Assembly: GCF_029227915.1 (NCBI RefSeq)
Contig: NC_079875.1
Span: 12,709,001 to 12,769,000 of the forward strand
Direction: 5' to 3'
DNA: 60,000 bases
Source: Hydractinia symbiolongicarpus
Lineage: Eukaryota; Cnidaria; Hydrozoa; Anthoathecata; Hydractiniidae
Part shown: piece by piece, positions 24,415 through 38,059 of the stretch
Layout of the letters: every line of letters starts with the position of its first letter
How positions within the stretch are numbered: position 1 is the first letter of the stretch
Notes under the pieces: generated by a model
Told to the model about the DNA's origin: nothing
The model's input: the letters and a program-made list of their open reading frames with translations, nothing else
The model's database searches: none
Made by a program: the position numbers and the translations under genes

Positions 24415-26284
24415 TTTCCAGCTAACAAATTTCATCAAACAGGTACTGTAATATTAAAAACTTTGATAGTGTCAATAACGAAGACAAAATCCGAGCCCAT
24501 TACTTGAGGAGATAGCTAAGTTGAATCCCTTGGCATGTAAAATTTAAATGAGCGCATTTGTAGATATAAGAACTGTGGATCTATGATTAGCTGGAAATGG
24601 TAATAAAACTGAAAAATAAGATTAATTTTTACAAAGAAAAGTTGCTCTGATACACTTCGCAATCAATTAGTTATTGAAATATAATATAGTTCATGCATAA
24701 AACGGAACAATTTAAAAAAAATTGAGACAGTAACTAGTTTAAAGCTAGTCTATTCTTTGATCTAGAATAAACATGTAGCATTGACTGGTGAAAGCAAAAG
24801 CAATCATAGTACGGTAATGCAATATCATCTCTTTTTCTCTTTTATTTCAATTTTCAACATGAGTATGTTCTTGCACCAAAGTCCAAATACCTTCAGAACT
24901 GACCTAATATTACCTATTATTAAAAAATTATACATTAAGCCACTCCTTCTGGGCTTTCAGGAAAGTAATAGTGGGTGCTGTAACTCTAAGAAGACCAAAG
25001 CCTTAATCTCTAATATTCCCACAAACTTTACTCTCATGGAAAATTGTGCGCTAAGCTATTCAAGTGTATTTACAATTCAGCGCACATCAAATAACTACTT
25101 CAGACATCATTAGTAATACACTTCTGAACACTTCACTTTGGCAGCTAAAGTGTTTGTGTTTCAAATATTACCCTTGATACGAATTCTAATGGATAAGTGT
25201 GTGAAAATAACTTGTTTGTAAGGGTTTACTTTTGCGTTCCTTCTAGTAAATAACGACACTTTATGTCAATACGTCATTGCCGTTTGTCATAAGATTAAAA
25301 TTAAAATGATGTTCACTTAGAACTATCGTATTATTGCAACTTTTATCATTTTTTATTTAGGCCCAAATAGGGCCTAAAATTAATTGTGAATATTTATGCG
25401 TTCTAAGGCAAGCTGATAATGATAAATTTTCGGGGTTTTTTTCACACTTGTTTAACACCTAGTGTCCTTTTTGGTAATTGGTAAATTAATTTCTCATTAA
25501 AAGACAAAATTCTTGGTTGGTATAGCTAATATTAACAGCACCGATTAAAAAATATCTTTTCTAAATACTAACCTAGAATCTGACATGTTTTGCTGTACAA
25601 GTTTGTCATTCTCATTACTTTGTAATCAATGATAAACGCCCCAAACATAATAATACTTAAGCTAAACTTATTTTTAAAAATATCCGTACGTTTGAAAATC
25701 AGTTTTACACTTTTCAAAATTTCAACTTACAGGATCAATAAAGTATGCATGTCGTTGCTTATATTCCTTACGATTTTGATTTCACATTTCCTATTTCTAA
25801 CACATTGACATAATGCAAAAACAAAAGTATCCTTATCAACATAAAGTCATCTATTTTTATCTTATTACTTTCATAGTAATGCAAAGGTATTTTACTTCTA
25901 AAAGCAAAGCGGATTGCAAAGTATAGTTATTTAGAGAATATTCGCAAACATAGTCAAGTCGGTAAATATTTATAGGTAGCCAAGTTATAACACGTAATAT
26001 TGGTTGTATGCTGTGTCGTTCTGTATTCTTTTTGTGCACGGAGAACTCTCCAACAATTTTAGCAGTCAGGCTACATATTAGTGTTAGGTTAAACACACGT
26101 ACAGAGAATAATAATAGTAATAATAATTTCTTCCAACTATTTTAGGTGACACAAATTCCAAAATGAAAAGTTGCTCAATAATAACTATTCTATATTAAAC
26201 CCCCATAATGGTAGCCGTTTTCTGTTAAAAATGCTTGCTCTAGCTTTATTGTTACAAACCCCTCCCTCCAGCAAGTAATTTTAT

Positions 26285-26371
26285 TGCTTCGTGTTAATAG
26301 GTGATGCTAGAAATATATACGACGAAAATCTGAGGGCCGGCGAACCCAGGGTTTTTTCATGGGTTAACGAC
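26285..26371 (+). mobile_element. Decayed Helitron-type 3' end
   Basis: GGCGAACCC, a CCCAGGG/TCATGGG-like hairpin and GGGTTAACGACTAA match the 3' terminus of the 140-bp Helitron-type family with mutations. No 5' end is seen. Confidence 0.5.
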
Positions 26372-28562
26372 TAAAAGTTATTGTGTTCCATAATTAACAT
26401 GGCAAGTAATCTGGACAAGAAGATAATAGTTCAGAAGTTATAGGGACAGTGCCTTTTTTGCCCAACAATATCTCTTCCCCCTCTTTTAACCCGTTTTCCG
26501 ATCAAAAAAGGGGCGTTAAAGACTTTAGGCATCAAATAATTTACAAACGTTAAAAAATTTTCCAATGACCTTAAATTTTTTAACAGTAATGTAGACAATT
26601 GGAATTTTGCCAAAGAAAGCAACAAAGAAGTTAGACGTAATAAGTGAGTTTTAAATTAATTTCATTCGTCGCAGTAGGTGTCTTTAAAAAAACTTCTAAA
26701 CAACCACATGTCTATTTAATCTAAGAATGAATATATGTACTAAGTTAAAAACAATCATTACATGGAACAGCTATACGAGGTTTTATGATTTCTATGTAAA
26801 CAATACAATCCGAAATTAGATCTGTGTTTTCGTATGTGTATCAAAAATGACGTACTCGTATAGCAGTAGTTGTATTAAGAAACTTAATTTTCTTATCGGT
26901 GTCAAACTCCCGGTCGGTATGAAGTCATTTTCTGCGTAAAGGCTGTATACTTCAGGACAGCACTAAAGTTTTCGAAATTATTGCTGTAAACATTCAAAAA
27001 TTAGTTATAGTAACATTTTTTGCAAACATAAGGAAGTGGGGAAAGGGACATACATCTTTTGTTTCTCTGTTGCTAGAGCATGTCTACTGTACTATACCGA
27101 GATATAACATACACACATTCTTTTTTGTCTTACAAACAGTTTAGTTGTCGAAGGAATATTTTTTTATTCATGTCAAAGCAACATATAAGCGCTGTATGCT
27201 AAATTTCGTGACCTGTTCAAATCTAACAAGCTTACAATTTGTATTCAGCTTAAAAAGCACCACATGTTGTGCCAACTAATACTTAATTATTAAATTTATG
27301 GATTTAATTTACGTCTGATTGCCGCTAAGAATTTCTAATAACCTTCGTCTGAACAAATAACCAATAAAAAACATACCATGGAATGTATACAAGAAAGTAA
27401 TGCAATGATTATTAAAAGTAATCGATTACTCTTCTCCAGACCTTTCTTAAAAACCTCTAGAGTCCCATAACAAAGAAAAAAAATGAAGAAAACGGCTTTT
27501 TATTGCAACAGAAGAAAGATCCGGTTAAGAATGATTGTCCTTTTTTGCTAACCCGAACTTACATTTTGGCAAAACACGTGGATAGATTTTTCTTTATTTA
27601 CAAAAGTTTTTAACGGGTTTTCATACGTGTTTGCCATTTTTAGGTAAGTCTACATACCTCGCATACCTGATTGACGTAATGATTAACTTATTACAACTAT
27701 TCATTTTTGGAATAAATAAAATTGGCTGTTGGTTGTTAAGAAATTTTTTTAAAAATATGTACTGTTTTTGTTGGCAAAGCTTGAGGTCATTTGTGGAATA
27801 ATTTTAAACTTTTATGATCAAAGATTATTTAGTAGTAACGACTTAGTAAAAATAAATACGAGATATTCAATTGTTGACTTACGCTGAAATGAAGTTTTGT
27901 ACAGTTATCTTTCAAATAGAAAACGAAATATGTTCAGGTGGACGATTTATTATCAAGTATGTTAGTGAATCATTTTGGTGTACCACGAGGTACCATTAAA
28001 TGTCCCGTATCTTTTAATCTATAGCTACGTCATTGTCTTATTAAAGCCATTGTCATGTCCTCCCTGTAAAATATGCCAATGATACGACCCGTTTAAATGC
28101 TTCCTTTATAAAAAAAACGTGTTTGCTGTGGTCAACTAGTCTATGTATAATTTTTGTTGATAGTAAAACAAGCGTTATTATTGTCTCTGCGTCACATTTG
28201 AGAAGGACACACAAGCTTACCAGTAATGACACACTCAGAACTTTATTTAAATAAACAGCTAATTGAGCAAACTTTACTTTAAATTGTCTGTTACCTTTCT
28301 CGTTACGTTTAATGATTTTAAAATGATCTTTAAGGCGCACAGTATGAAATATACTGGCCTTTTAAGGCTGAGCCTTAAGCAATGCAATGCATTGTTCGAA
28401 ACAATATTAAAAAAATATCATTGTATAATTTGACAGTGGCCTTACATTAAAAGATCACGTTAACTATCCACTGAAATCTGGATATGGAACCCTTTGAATA
28501 CTCCGACAATATAAAAGATTTGCACCTCTCACAACTAAAAAGCTAGCTGAACGGTTAGTACT

Positions 28563-29343
28563 ATCCTTGGAGGAAAGAATACGGAAGGAGAAACAACTTC
28601 ATTTCTGTACGCTTTCAATGTATTGAATTTTCTATTGTTTTTAATTTCAAAAGAATCAGTGCATGAGGTGCTCCACCGAGTCTTTTTCGCAAAAAAATGA
28701 TCAAATTCCATATTCTCCTTTAATAGGGCCTAACTTTTTTCTATTGAAATCTGACTGTAACACGCTGCAGGCACGTGATATTTGTATGGAAAGTGTGCCT
28801 AATATAAGTTGGTAAACATTGCTGTTAAAACTTTAACATTTCGTTTAGAAATAAGCGTTTCACCATGATATTAACCTATTTTTGCAGGCTTATATGCCAC
28901 TTTGATCATCTAAAACAATAGAGATAGATATGCACCGGACGAATGCCTACAAAATTTTTGCTGGATTAATGTTTATTCTAACTAAAGAAATAACTTCTTA
29001 TAACAGAACGTCGTTTTAAAACGAGATATAAACTTTTTTTTTTGTTTACAAAAGTGTCGAGCATGTGCTTCGTCGCTAATTATGTTAACATAAGAACAAA
29101 AGAAATTTTACCGATTTCAATATGGCTTCTTGTTTTGATAATATTATCATATTCATCATCAAATTATCTAATTGTTTTTATAACCAATCATAGTTACGAA
29201 TTATTATTTACGAATAATTTAGTCACACAACCGCCAAAATTTCAAATTAAGTTTCTATACAGACACCTACTAGAACCTCACGCAGTGTTTCAATAGAATT
29301 AAAAAAGAGTTGTTTCTCCTTCCGTATTCTTTCCCCCAAGTGC
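28563..29343. mobile_element. ~780-bp DNA transposon remnant with ~33-bp terminal inverted repeats
   Basis: The left arm contains AAAGAATACGGAAGGAGAAA and the right arm its exact reverse complement; the match extends outward (TTGG.GG) and inward (CAACT). The flanks TACTATCC and TGCTATCC could be an 8-bp target duplication with one mismatch, which would suggest a hAT-type element (inference). The interior has no transposase. Confidence 0.7.
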
Positions 29344-31059
29344 TATCCATATTAAATTATCGCAACGTTTTATTCGCCAGATGCCAATGTATTTAGCCCA
29401 CCCTACACAATAAATCCAAAACACAGTCACTGGATATGGTCTTATAAAATATGCACGTTTAATTGACTTAACTACCCGGTATATTTTCAATTGATCTGGA
29501 AAATCAGACAAGTAATTTACGATAATTTACAAAATCATCCTTAAAAGTGCAGTTATCAACTTTGATTTGTAACGAATCCTTATTTCTCAGACTTTATGTG
29601 ACATATGTGTCTCCTATCATGCAAGTAACACTAACATCTCACCTTACGTTAGTGCGCCATACTAACAAAAAACTTTTAATCTGAATCCAATAACTTTTTA
29701 TGAACAATATCGACCTGGGGAAGAAGAAGTAAAATAAAAGTATGAGTTAAGTTAATGCTATCCTCTTGCTCACACTTTACACTCCTGCAAGCCAGCTGAG
29801 AGGCAAAATTAACATAGCACAGCGGTTTTAAATTCTACCCCTTCCTATTTATTAAGAAAAAAGTGAATTAGCTACAGAGTTTAATTCAATTTCACTGGGC
29901 GAGTTGGCTGTCAAGCTATCAGCAAAATATCTTTAAAAGCACTTAATATTGCACTAACTATAAGGCGGCCGTTAAGACCAATCCATGTATCTGTAAAGAA
30001 TATTTTTCCCCGTTATTTATTTACGGATTTAGTGATAAAGCTCAATGCCGTCTACTTGCTTGTGCCATTTTATTGTAAAAATTAACGCATATATAAGCTT
30101 TTTATTATCAGCAAAACATATCTATATCTATGTAACTATTTTTCAAGTTTCCTTTCGATGTGTGGTTATTATGAAAATCAAAGGTAACATGAGCTTTATT
30201 TTAAAGATATTTTGATTCCGCAAGTTAAAAACTGATTCATTTCGCCAAAGACAAATCTATCTTTATAAAATACCCTAACCCCTCTCAAGGAAACGTAAAA
30301 TTGTACTGCTTGTTATATAAAAAGAAACTATCAACAACACAATCAATCTTATGGAAAACTTAAGAAGCATTTAGTTAAAAAACTCATCAAAACATATACT
30401 TACATAAAAATACCTGTACTCTTTTTTAACTCACTTTTTCTTTTGCTAATTCCATTAGCATAATAACTAAACTTAATGACAATGTTATGTTGTGGCTGCT
30501 ATGTGAAAACACGTTAATATCATCAAAAGACTTTCCGCCGTTTTTTAAAGTAGAATGTGGTTGGCTTCGGAACAAAAGAAAAACACACAAACTTTTTTTA
30601 AACTTAATTAACCAATAAAATTAACCAATACTGAGTACGTTCTTAGTATGTTTAATTTCTTTAGGCAAAATCTCAGAACAAAAAAAAGTAATAAAAAATA
30701 AGCGTATAACCATTATGAGTCGTAGGAATAACACCAAATATACTAAGGATTGGCAGAATCTACCCACCCTCCAGCCGATTGATTCACAATCACTCTTTTT
30801 TTAGTATGAATTTTGGTACCATTCTGCAAAGTGTGGACACGTTAGTTCACCTGGTTTTCCCCTTTTTGGATTTTACGCGAAATTTGGAAAAAAATGAATT
30901 CTCAGGAAATGTTTGGCCCGTTTATGCAAATTTTTTTTAAAACGAAAAAAATGTGTTAATTAACATCTATTTGGCTAACAGTAAAACAGCATGTTAAATT
31001 CGTTCTTGGATAAATGGAGAAATTGATGGATGTACATATAGCCTCATAAAAATCGATGG

Positions 31060-31295
31060 ATATACCATGTCTATTATTTACAGGAGGGACCATAGCTTCG
31101 ATTTTCTAGAGTATTAAATGCTCATTTTGACCTACACAGATCCACTTAGGGTCCGTGCACTACCAGAAAACTACTTGCATCATCGAACAGCGCAAACAGT
31201 GTGCCACCTTCCAAATTGGCTTGGGTCAACCCAGGGCTTTGTTAACATTCACTCGCCCACATTGGATCGCTGTCAACGGAAATCGAACGCTGGTC
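31060..31295 (+). repeat. Diverged single-copy relative of the 910-bp repeat
   Basis: The order of blocks matches the core of the 910-bp unit: GGATATA, CAGGAGG, TACACAGATCC, TTAGGGT, GTGTGC, ACATTCACTCGCCCA and GGAAATCGAAC. The order is conserved but roughly a third of positions differ. It lies 1.2 kb before the array, so the array core derives from an older dispersed sequence or the array once extended further left. Confidence 0.65.
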
Positions 31296-31974
31296 ACAAA
31301 CACGAAAGTTATAAGCTACGGTGTACATCTCAATTCAATCCATGATTGTTTTGACAGCTAACCAGAACTTTCCTGTTTACATACCCTGCGGTTATACGTC
31401 AAAAACTCCTGCACAGGGTTGAAAAAATATTGGCAAAAATAATTACCAAATAGCATTGAAGGATGTAGATGCGCGATCAAAATAAGAAACATATTTTAAA
31501 AGAGAATAATTTGACGTTAGTGGAACATATAAAATTGTAAATCTTGAGGTTACTTGAGCTTGGTACAAACAAAGTCCCGGAAAGAAATATTGACAGTCTA
31601 TGCGGTTCACTTGTTTTCACTTAAACTTCCTTAGTTGAGCATCTCTTGATAATGTAAAAATAATACTCCAATTGGAAACAAACATCTTAAAAATCAATCA
31701 ATCAAAGTAGAACACAGACAAAATTGGGCCCTCTGTATATTCAATGAAAGGAAATGTTCTTGCTTTTCTTAGATATATTTTTTTCACCACAGAAAAGTCC
31801 GAAAAAAACCTTCAAACATGCTTAATCGGTCGAAATGGGTAAGAGTGATGCCTTTAACGTTAAGTAGAACGGTCTATGAAATTGTGGCCGCTGACGTTTT
31901 GAAAGTTCAAACGTCTAACAACAAAGCTATTTTTAGTATTATCAACAATAGACAAACTTGTTAGTTTAAACTTG

Positions 31975-32024
31975 AATATAGATAATCACAAGCCGTTTGT
32001 GAACAGCTTGTGATTATCTATATT
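31975..32024. repeat. Perfect 19-base-stem hairpin
   Basis: AATATAGATAATCACAAGC and its exact reverse complement are separated by 12 bases. Confidence 0.8.
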
Positions 32025-32460
32025 TGTTATGTTTTTTAGAGAAAAACCACCAGGTTGTTTCAAAACACTCAGTTTTGACCAAGAATCAAGTGTCAATAAA
32101 CTTGTTATCGTGGTTAAGGGTCCTTGTGAACGTCTATTTTGACTATTTCTTTCCTTGTTGTGAGGTCATATAAATTCTCTCATGCTATTTCAGTGCTAAA
32201 AACAACTCTTGTACAATATCAATTCGAAAAAAAAAAATATGTATCAAATGTCATGTATTTTGGAGCCCATGAGGCGGAGTAAGAGCTAAGGCTCTTTAAA
32301 ATTTTTGACATAGTCTTTGATCTATATATTTGAGTGCGGAAAGGGGGACGCTTACTCCTGCTTACTCGCTTACAAATCCTCCCCATAAACTCTGATTAAT
32401 CCAAAAAAATGTGGTAACATAATGGTCATGCCATCCGTACAACATTTTTTGCAGCTCTCG

Positions 32461-35400
32461 ATAAAACACGGACTTAACTAATCTCAATCTACTAACTTTG
32501 ATTTTTTTTAAAACGTAATTTTGTTTTTCAACCTGGTTTTTGTGTTTTAATAAGGTATTTTTATTGCGTTAAATTTTTAAAACAATTTTAAAAGAATTTA
32601 GCTCCGTATATCAGAGACAGAAAGGGATATAACTTTTTTATTATATCCAGGAGGTGCCAAGGTTTAAATGAGGAGTCCTATCCAATACTAATTTTAAGCT
32701 ACGCAGACCCAATTAGGGTTGGCTCAACTACCTATACAACATCCGACGTTCCACACGGTGTGCGATCTCACCCATTTCCTCAATTTCCCGTAAATGGCTG
32801 TGGTTAACCGGGGGCTATGGCAACATTCACTCGCCCATATTCAATCGTCGCCATGGAAATCGAACTTTGTTTTTAACAATTCGTGTTTAAAATCTTTATC
32901 TGTTATTAAACAAAAGTTAGTTTGTTTCATTTTCAATGTTTTGAAATGTGCTCTCAAATGCCGATGGATTAGCGTTACTATGAAATCTATTGTCGCTCCT
33001 GAAAAAGGACATTGTGGGAGGGTTGATTATACGCAAAGAAATTCCAGATTATGCAGCAACATTTAATTTCATTCATAGCTTCGTGCGTAGGCTTTTATAA
33101 TGTTTATGTCAGCGTGAGAAACAGACGCGATATAATTCTATCGCGTCTGAGTTCTTTTTTTATTGTTGTAAATGAAGTAAGGTTACTAAAGCTTCACTTC
33201 AAATGCCAAATTTAGTCTAAAACACTTTAATAAATTATTCTGATAAATTTCTAATGAAATGTTATGTACTGTTGCGGAAATTGGTAAAATCCCCAACGTT
33301 AAAACAAATGCTTTGTGTACATTCCCTGTCTGGAATAAAACACGGACTTAACTAATCTCAATCTACTAACTTTGATTTTTTTTAAAACGTAATTTTGTTT
33401 TTCAACCTGGTTTTTGTGTTTTAATAAGGTATTTTTATTGCGTTAAATTTTTAAAACAATTTTAAAAGAATTTAGCTCCGTATATCAGAGACAGATGATG
33501 CATATTTTATATAGCTAGCCACACAAATGTCGAGGGATATAACTTTTTTATTATATCCAGGAGGTGCCAAGGTTTAAATGAGGAGTCCTATCCAATACTA
33601 ATTTTAAGCTACGCAGACCCAATTAGGGTTGGCTCAACTACCTATACAACATCCGACGTTCCACACGGTGTGCGATCTCACCCATTTCCTCAATTTCCCG
33701 TAAATGGCTGTGGTTAACCGGGGGCTATGGCAACATTCACTCGCCCATATTCAATCGTCGCCATGGAAATCGAACTTTGTTTTTAACAATTCGTGTTTAA
33801 AATCTTTATCTGTTATTAAACAAAAGTTAGTTTGTTTCATTTTCAATGTTTTGAAATGTGCTCTCAAATGCCGATGGATTAGCGTTACTATGAAATCTAT
33901 TGTCGCTCCTGAAAAAGGACATTGTGGGAGGGTTGATTATACGCAAAGAAATTCCAGATTATGCAGCAACATTTAATTTCATTCATAGCTTCGTGCGTAG
34001 GCTTTTATAATGTTTATGTCAGCGTGAGAAACAGACGCGATATAATTCTATCGCGTCTGAGTTCTTTTTTTATTGTTGTAAATGAAGTAAGGTTACTAAA
34101 GCTTCACTTCAAATGCCAAATTTAGTCTAAAACACTTTAATAAATTATTCTGATAAATTTCTAATGAAATGTTATGTACTGTTGCGGAAATTGGTAAAAT
34201 CCCCAACGTTAAAACAAATGCTTTGTGTACATTCCCTGTCTGGAATAAAACACGGACTTAACTAATCTCAATCTACTAACTTTGATTTTTTTTAAAACGT
34301 AATTTTGTTTTTCAACCTGGTTTTTGTGTTTTAATAAGGTATTTTTATTGCGTTAAATTTTTAAAACAATTTTAAAAGAATTTAGCTCCGTATATCAGAG
34401 ACAGATGATGCATATTTTATATAGCTAGCCACACAAATGTCGAGGGATATAACTTTTTTATTATATCCAGGAGGTGCCAAGGTTTAAATGAGGAGTCCTA
34501 TCCAATACTAATTTTAAGCTACGCAGACCCAATTAGGGTTGGCTCAACTACCTATACAACATCCGACGTTCCACACAGTGTGCGATCTCACCCATTTCCT
34601 CAATTTCCCGTAAATGACTGTGGTTAACCGGGGGCTATGGCAACATTCACTCGCCCATATTCAATCGTCGCCATGGAAATCGAACTTTGTTTTTAACAAT
34701 TCGTGTTTAAAATCTTTATCTGTTATTAAACAAAAGTTAGTTTGTTTCATTTTCAATGTTTTGAAATGTGCTCTCAAATGCCGATGGATTAGCGTTACTA
34801 TGAAATCTATTGTCGCTCCTGAAAAAGGACATTGTGGGAGGGTTGATTATACGCAAAGAAATTCCAGATTATGCAGCAACACTTAATTTCATTCATAGCT
34901 TCGTGCGTAGGCTTTTATAATGTTTATGTCAGCGTGAGAAACAGACGCGATATAATTCTATCGCGTCTGAGTTCTTTTTTCATTGTTGTAAATGAAGTAA
35001 GGTTACTAAAGCTTCACTTCAAATGCCAAATTTAGTCTAAAACACTTTAATAAATTATTCTGATAAATTTCTAATGAAATGTTATGTACTGTTGCGGAAA
35101 TTGGTAAAATCCCCAACGTTAAAACAAATGCTTTGTGTACATTCCCTGTCTGGAATAAAACACGGACTTAACTAATCTCAATCTACTAACTTTGATTTTT
35201 TTTAAAACGTAATTTTGTTTTTCAACCTGGTTTTTGTGTTTTAATAAGGTATTTTTATTGCGTTAAATTTTTAAAACAATTTTAAAAGAATTTAGCTCCG
35301 TATATCAGAGACAGATGATGCATATTTTATATAGCTAGCCACACAAATGTCGAGGGATATAACTTTTTTATTATATCCAGGAGGTGCCAAGGTTTAAATG

Positions 35401-36975
35401 AGGAGTCCTATCCAATACTAATTTTAAGCTACGCAGACCCAATTAGGGTTGGCTCAACTACCTATACAACATCCGACGTTCCACACAGTGTGCGATCTCA
35501 CCCATTTCCTCAATTTCCCGTAAATGACTGTGGTTAACCGGGGGCTATGGCAACATTCACTCGCCCATATTCATTCGTCGCCATGGAAATCGAACTTTGT
35601 TTTTAACAATTCGTGTTTAAAATCTTTATCTGTTATTAAACAAAAGTTAGTTTGTTTCATTTTCAATGTTTTGAAATGTGCTCTCAAATGCCGATGGATT
35701 AGCGTTACTATGAAATCTATTGTCGCTCCTGAAAAAGGACATTGTGGGAGGGTTGATTATACGCAAAGAAATTCCAGATTATGCAGCAACATTTAATTTC
35801 ATTCATAGCTTCGTGCGTAGGCTTTTATAATGTTTATGTCAGCGTGAGAAACAGACGCGATATAATTCTATCGCGTCTGAGTTCTTTTTTTATCGTTGTA
35901 AATGAAGTAAGGTTACTAAAGCTTCACTTCAAATGCCAAATTTAGTCTAAAACACTTTAATAAATTATTCTGATAAATTTCTAATGAAATGTTATGTACT
36001 GTTGCGGAAATTGGTAAAATCCCCAACGTTAAAACAAATGCTTTGTGTACATTCCCTGTCTGGAATAAAACACGGACTTAACTAATCTCAATCTATTAAC
36101 TTTGATTTTTTTTAAAACGTAATTTTGTTTTTCATCCTGGTTTTTGTGTTTTAATAAGGTATTTTTATTGCGTTAAATTTTTAAAACAATTTCAAAAGAA
36201 TTTAGCTCCGTATATCAGAGACAGATGATGCATATTTTATATAGCTAGCCACACAAATGTCGAGGGATATAACTTTTTTATTATATCCAGGAGGTGCCAA
36301 GGTTTAAATGAGGAGTCCTATCCAATACTAATTTTAAGCTACGCAGACCCAATTAGGGTTGGCTCAACTACCTATACAACATCCGACGTTCCACACAGTG
36401 TGCGATCTCACCCATTTCCTCAATTTCCCGTAAATGGCTGTGGTTAACCGGGGGCTATGGCAACATTCACTCGCCCATATTCAATCGTCGCCATGGAAAT
36501 CGAACTTTGTTTTTAACAATTCGTGTTTAAAATCTTTATCTGTTATTAAACAAAAGTTAGTTTGTTTCATTTTCAATGTTTTGAAATGTGCTCTCAAATG
36601 CCGATGGATTAGCGTTACTATGAAATCTATTGTCGCTCCTGAAAAAGGACATTGTGGGAGGGTTGATTATACGCAAAGAAATTCCAGATTATGCAGCAAC
36701 ATTTAATTTCATTCATAGCTTCGTGCGTAGGCTTTTATAATGTTTATGTCAGCGTGAGGAACAGACGCGATATAATTCTATCGCGTCTGAGTTCTTTTTT
36801 TATCGTTGTAAATGAAGTAAGGTTACTAAAGCTTCACTTCAAATGCCAAATTTAGTCTAAAACACTTTAATAAATTATTCTGATAAATTTCTAATGAAAT
36901 GTTATGTACTGTTGCGGAAATTGGTAAAATCCCCAACGTTAAAACAAATGCTTTGTGTACATTCCCTGTCTGGAA
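32461..36975 (+). repeat. 910-bp macrosatellite, five head-to-tail copies
   Basis: Units start at ATAAAACACGGACTTAAC: 32461, 33334, 34244, 35154 and 36064; the last ends at 36975. Copies 2-5 are about 910 bp. Copy 1 is 873 bp because it lacks 37 bp after CAGAGACAGA. Copies are nearly identical but carry shared variants (for example CACGGTG in copies 1-2, CACAGTG in 3-5; TTATTG in 1-2, TATCG in 4-5), so they are real separate copies. Each unit has a hairpin GGATATAA/TTATATCC, a stronger hairpin CAGACGCGATA/TATCGCGTCTG followed by seven Ts, and a 90-codon open frame of unremarkable composition. I do not recognise an rRNA, snRNA or histone gene in it. Confidence 0.95.
33122..33161 (+). other. 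Hairpin plus T-run in the 910-bp unit
   Basis: An 11-base perfect stem (CAGACGCGATA/TATCGCGTCTG) with a 6-base loop is followed after five bases by seven Ts. The hairpin recurs at 34032, 34942, 35852 and 36762; the T-run is interrupted by a C in copy 3. The layout resembles a 3' end of a short structured RNA or a Pol III-type terminator, but no A/B boxes were identified, so a function is only a possibility. Confidence 0.5.
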
Positions 36976-38059
36976 CTTATTTTTTGTCGTATTTTCATCT
37001 TTGCTAAAACATAAAAATTGGTTCTAATTTTGTAATGGTAAACTGATTTCAAAAACTTAATGCGAAAATATTGAACTGTAAATTTCGTATTTGCCTTTAC
37101 TGGGTCCGTGCAAGTAAAATTTCAACTAAGTCCGTTCGTCCGTCCGTCCGTACAATTAATATAGCCTTTTTACGTCTTTGTTGTGACTATGACATTCTGA
37201 TGATTTCAAATTTAACCATAAGGGTATCTAATACTTAATACAGTTTTTGCTTACAGGCAACAATGGTACATCTTGAATTGTGTTGGGATTTTGATTAACA
37301 ATGGAAGGATACACGCACATCAAACTTTACGAAGACTCGTATCTTTAAATGACAAAAGCATATACTACGAAGAAAACTCTTATTTTCCATTTTGTATAAT
37401 GGTCATCAAGATGTTTTAAAAGTTCTAATTAATCATGACACACAAATATTAACAAGATAAACAATAACAAACAACGCCATTACATTTAGCATATCTGATA
37501 ATGGTCAGGTCTAAAGTTGTTGTTGTCGCTATCACATATTGGTTTGAATATGCGAAACAAGCAAAATGAAACAGCGTACGATCTTGCTTGTTGTGTGTAT
37601 TATATTAAACAATTATTTTAGATTCGTTTATATAAAATTAAAATGGATCAGTACTGAAAAAATAGATCAGTCCTAATCGCTAATTAAATACCTGCAAAAA
37701 ATATCCAAATTTTAAAAACAACTCATAAAAATGGATGGATCCATGCTAGCATCAGCCATCTCCGCGAAATTTAGAAACCAGGGAGGTTATTAATCGAAGA
37801 GCGCATATATTCATAGTAATAACCCTGAATTCGTAAATTCTATTAGTTTAGGCGGGAAAAAAGCACCAAAAAAATGCAGGAAAAATATGTGACAGCCAAA
37901 TTTATCACGGGCTTACGTTTTATTAAATTTCTGAAAAAAATCTTTTTTGTTTTTTATTTTGGTTTGTATTGGCCTTATTAACACTTATTCTTATAAATGT
38001 TTTAGATTGGATCTAAAGCCAATTTTAATATTCACGAATGCACAATTCTCCCAGAGTTA
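36976..38059. other. Non-coding DNA after the 910-bp array
   Basis: AT-rich sequence with a short (GTCC)n run near 37132-37150. No exon or repeat structure is recognised. Confidence 0.4.

Noticed and set aside
29042-29296. 84-codon open frame
   Set aside because: It lies inside the inverted-repeat transposon at 28563-29343, has no transposase motif and AT-driven composition.
32794-36706. A 90-codon open frame repeated five times in the 910-bp array, as a gene family
   Set aside because: The copies are nearly identical DNA, so the frame persists trivially. Composition is not protein-like, no domain is visible, and variants do not favour synonymous positions.
32461-36975. CRISPR-like or rRNA array
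   Set aside because: The repeats are 910 bp without spacers, and no 5S, 18S or 28S sequence is recognisable. The genome is eukaryotic.
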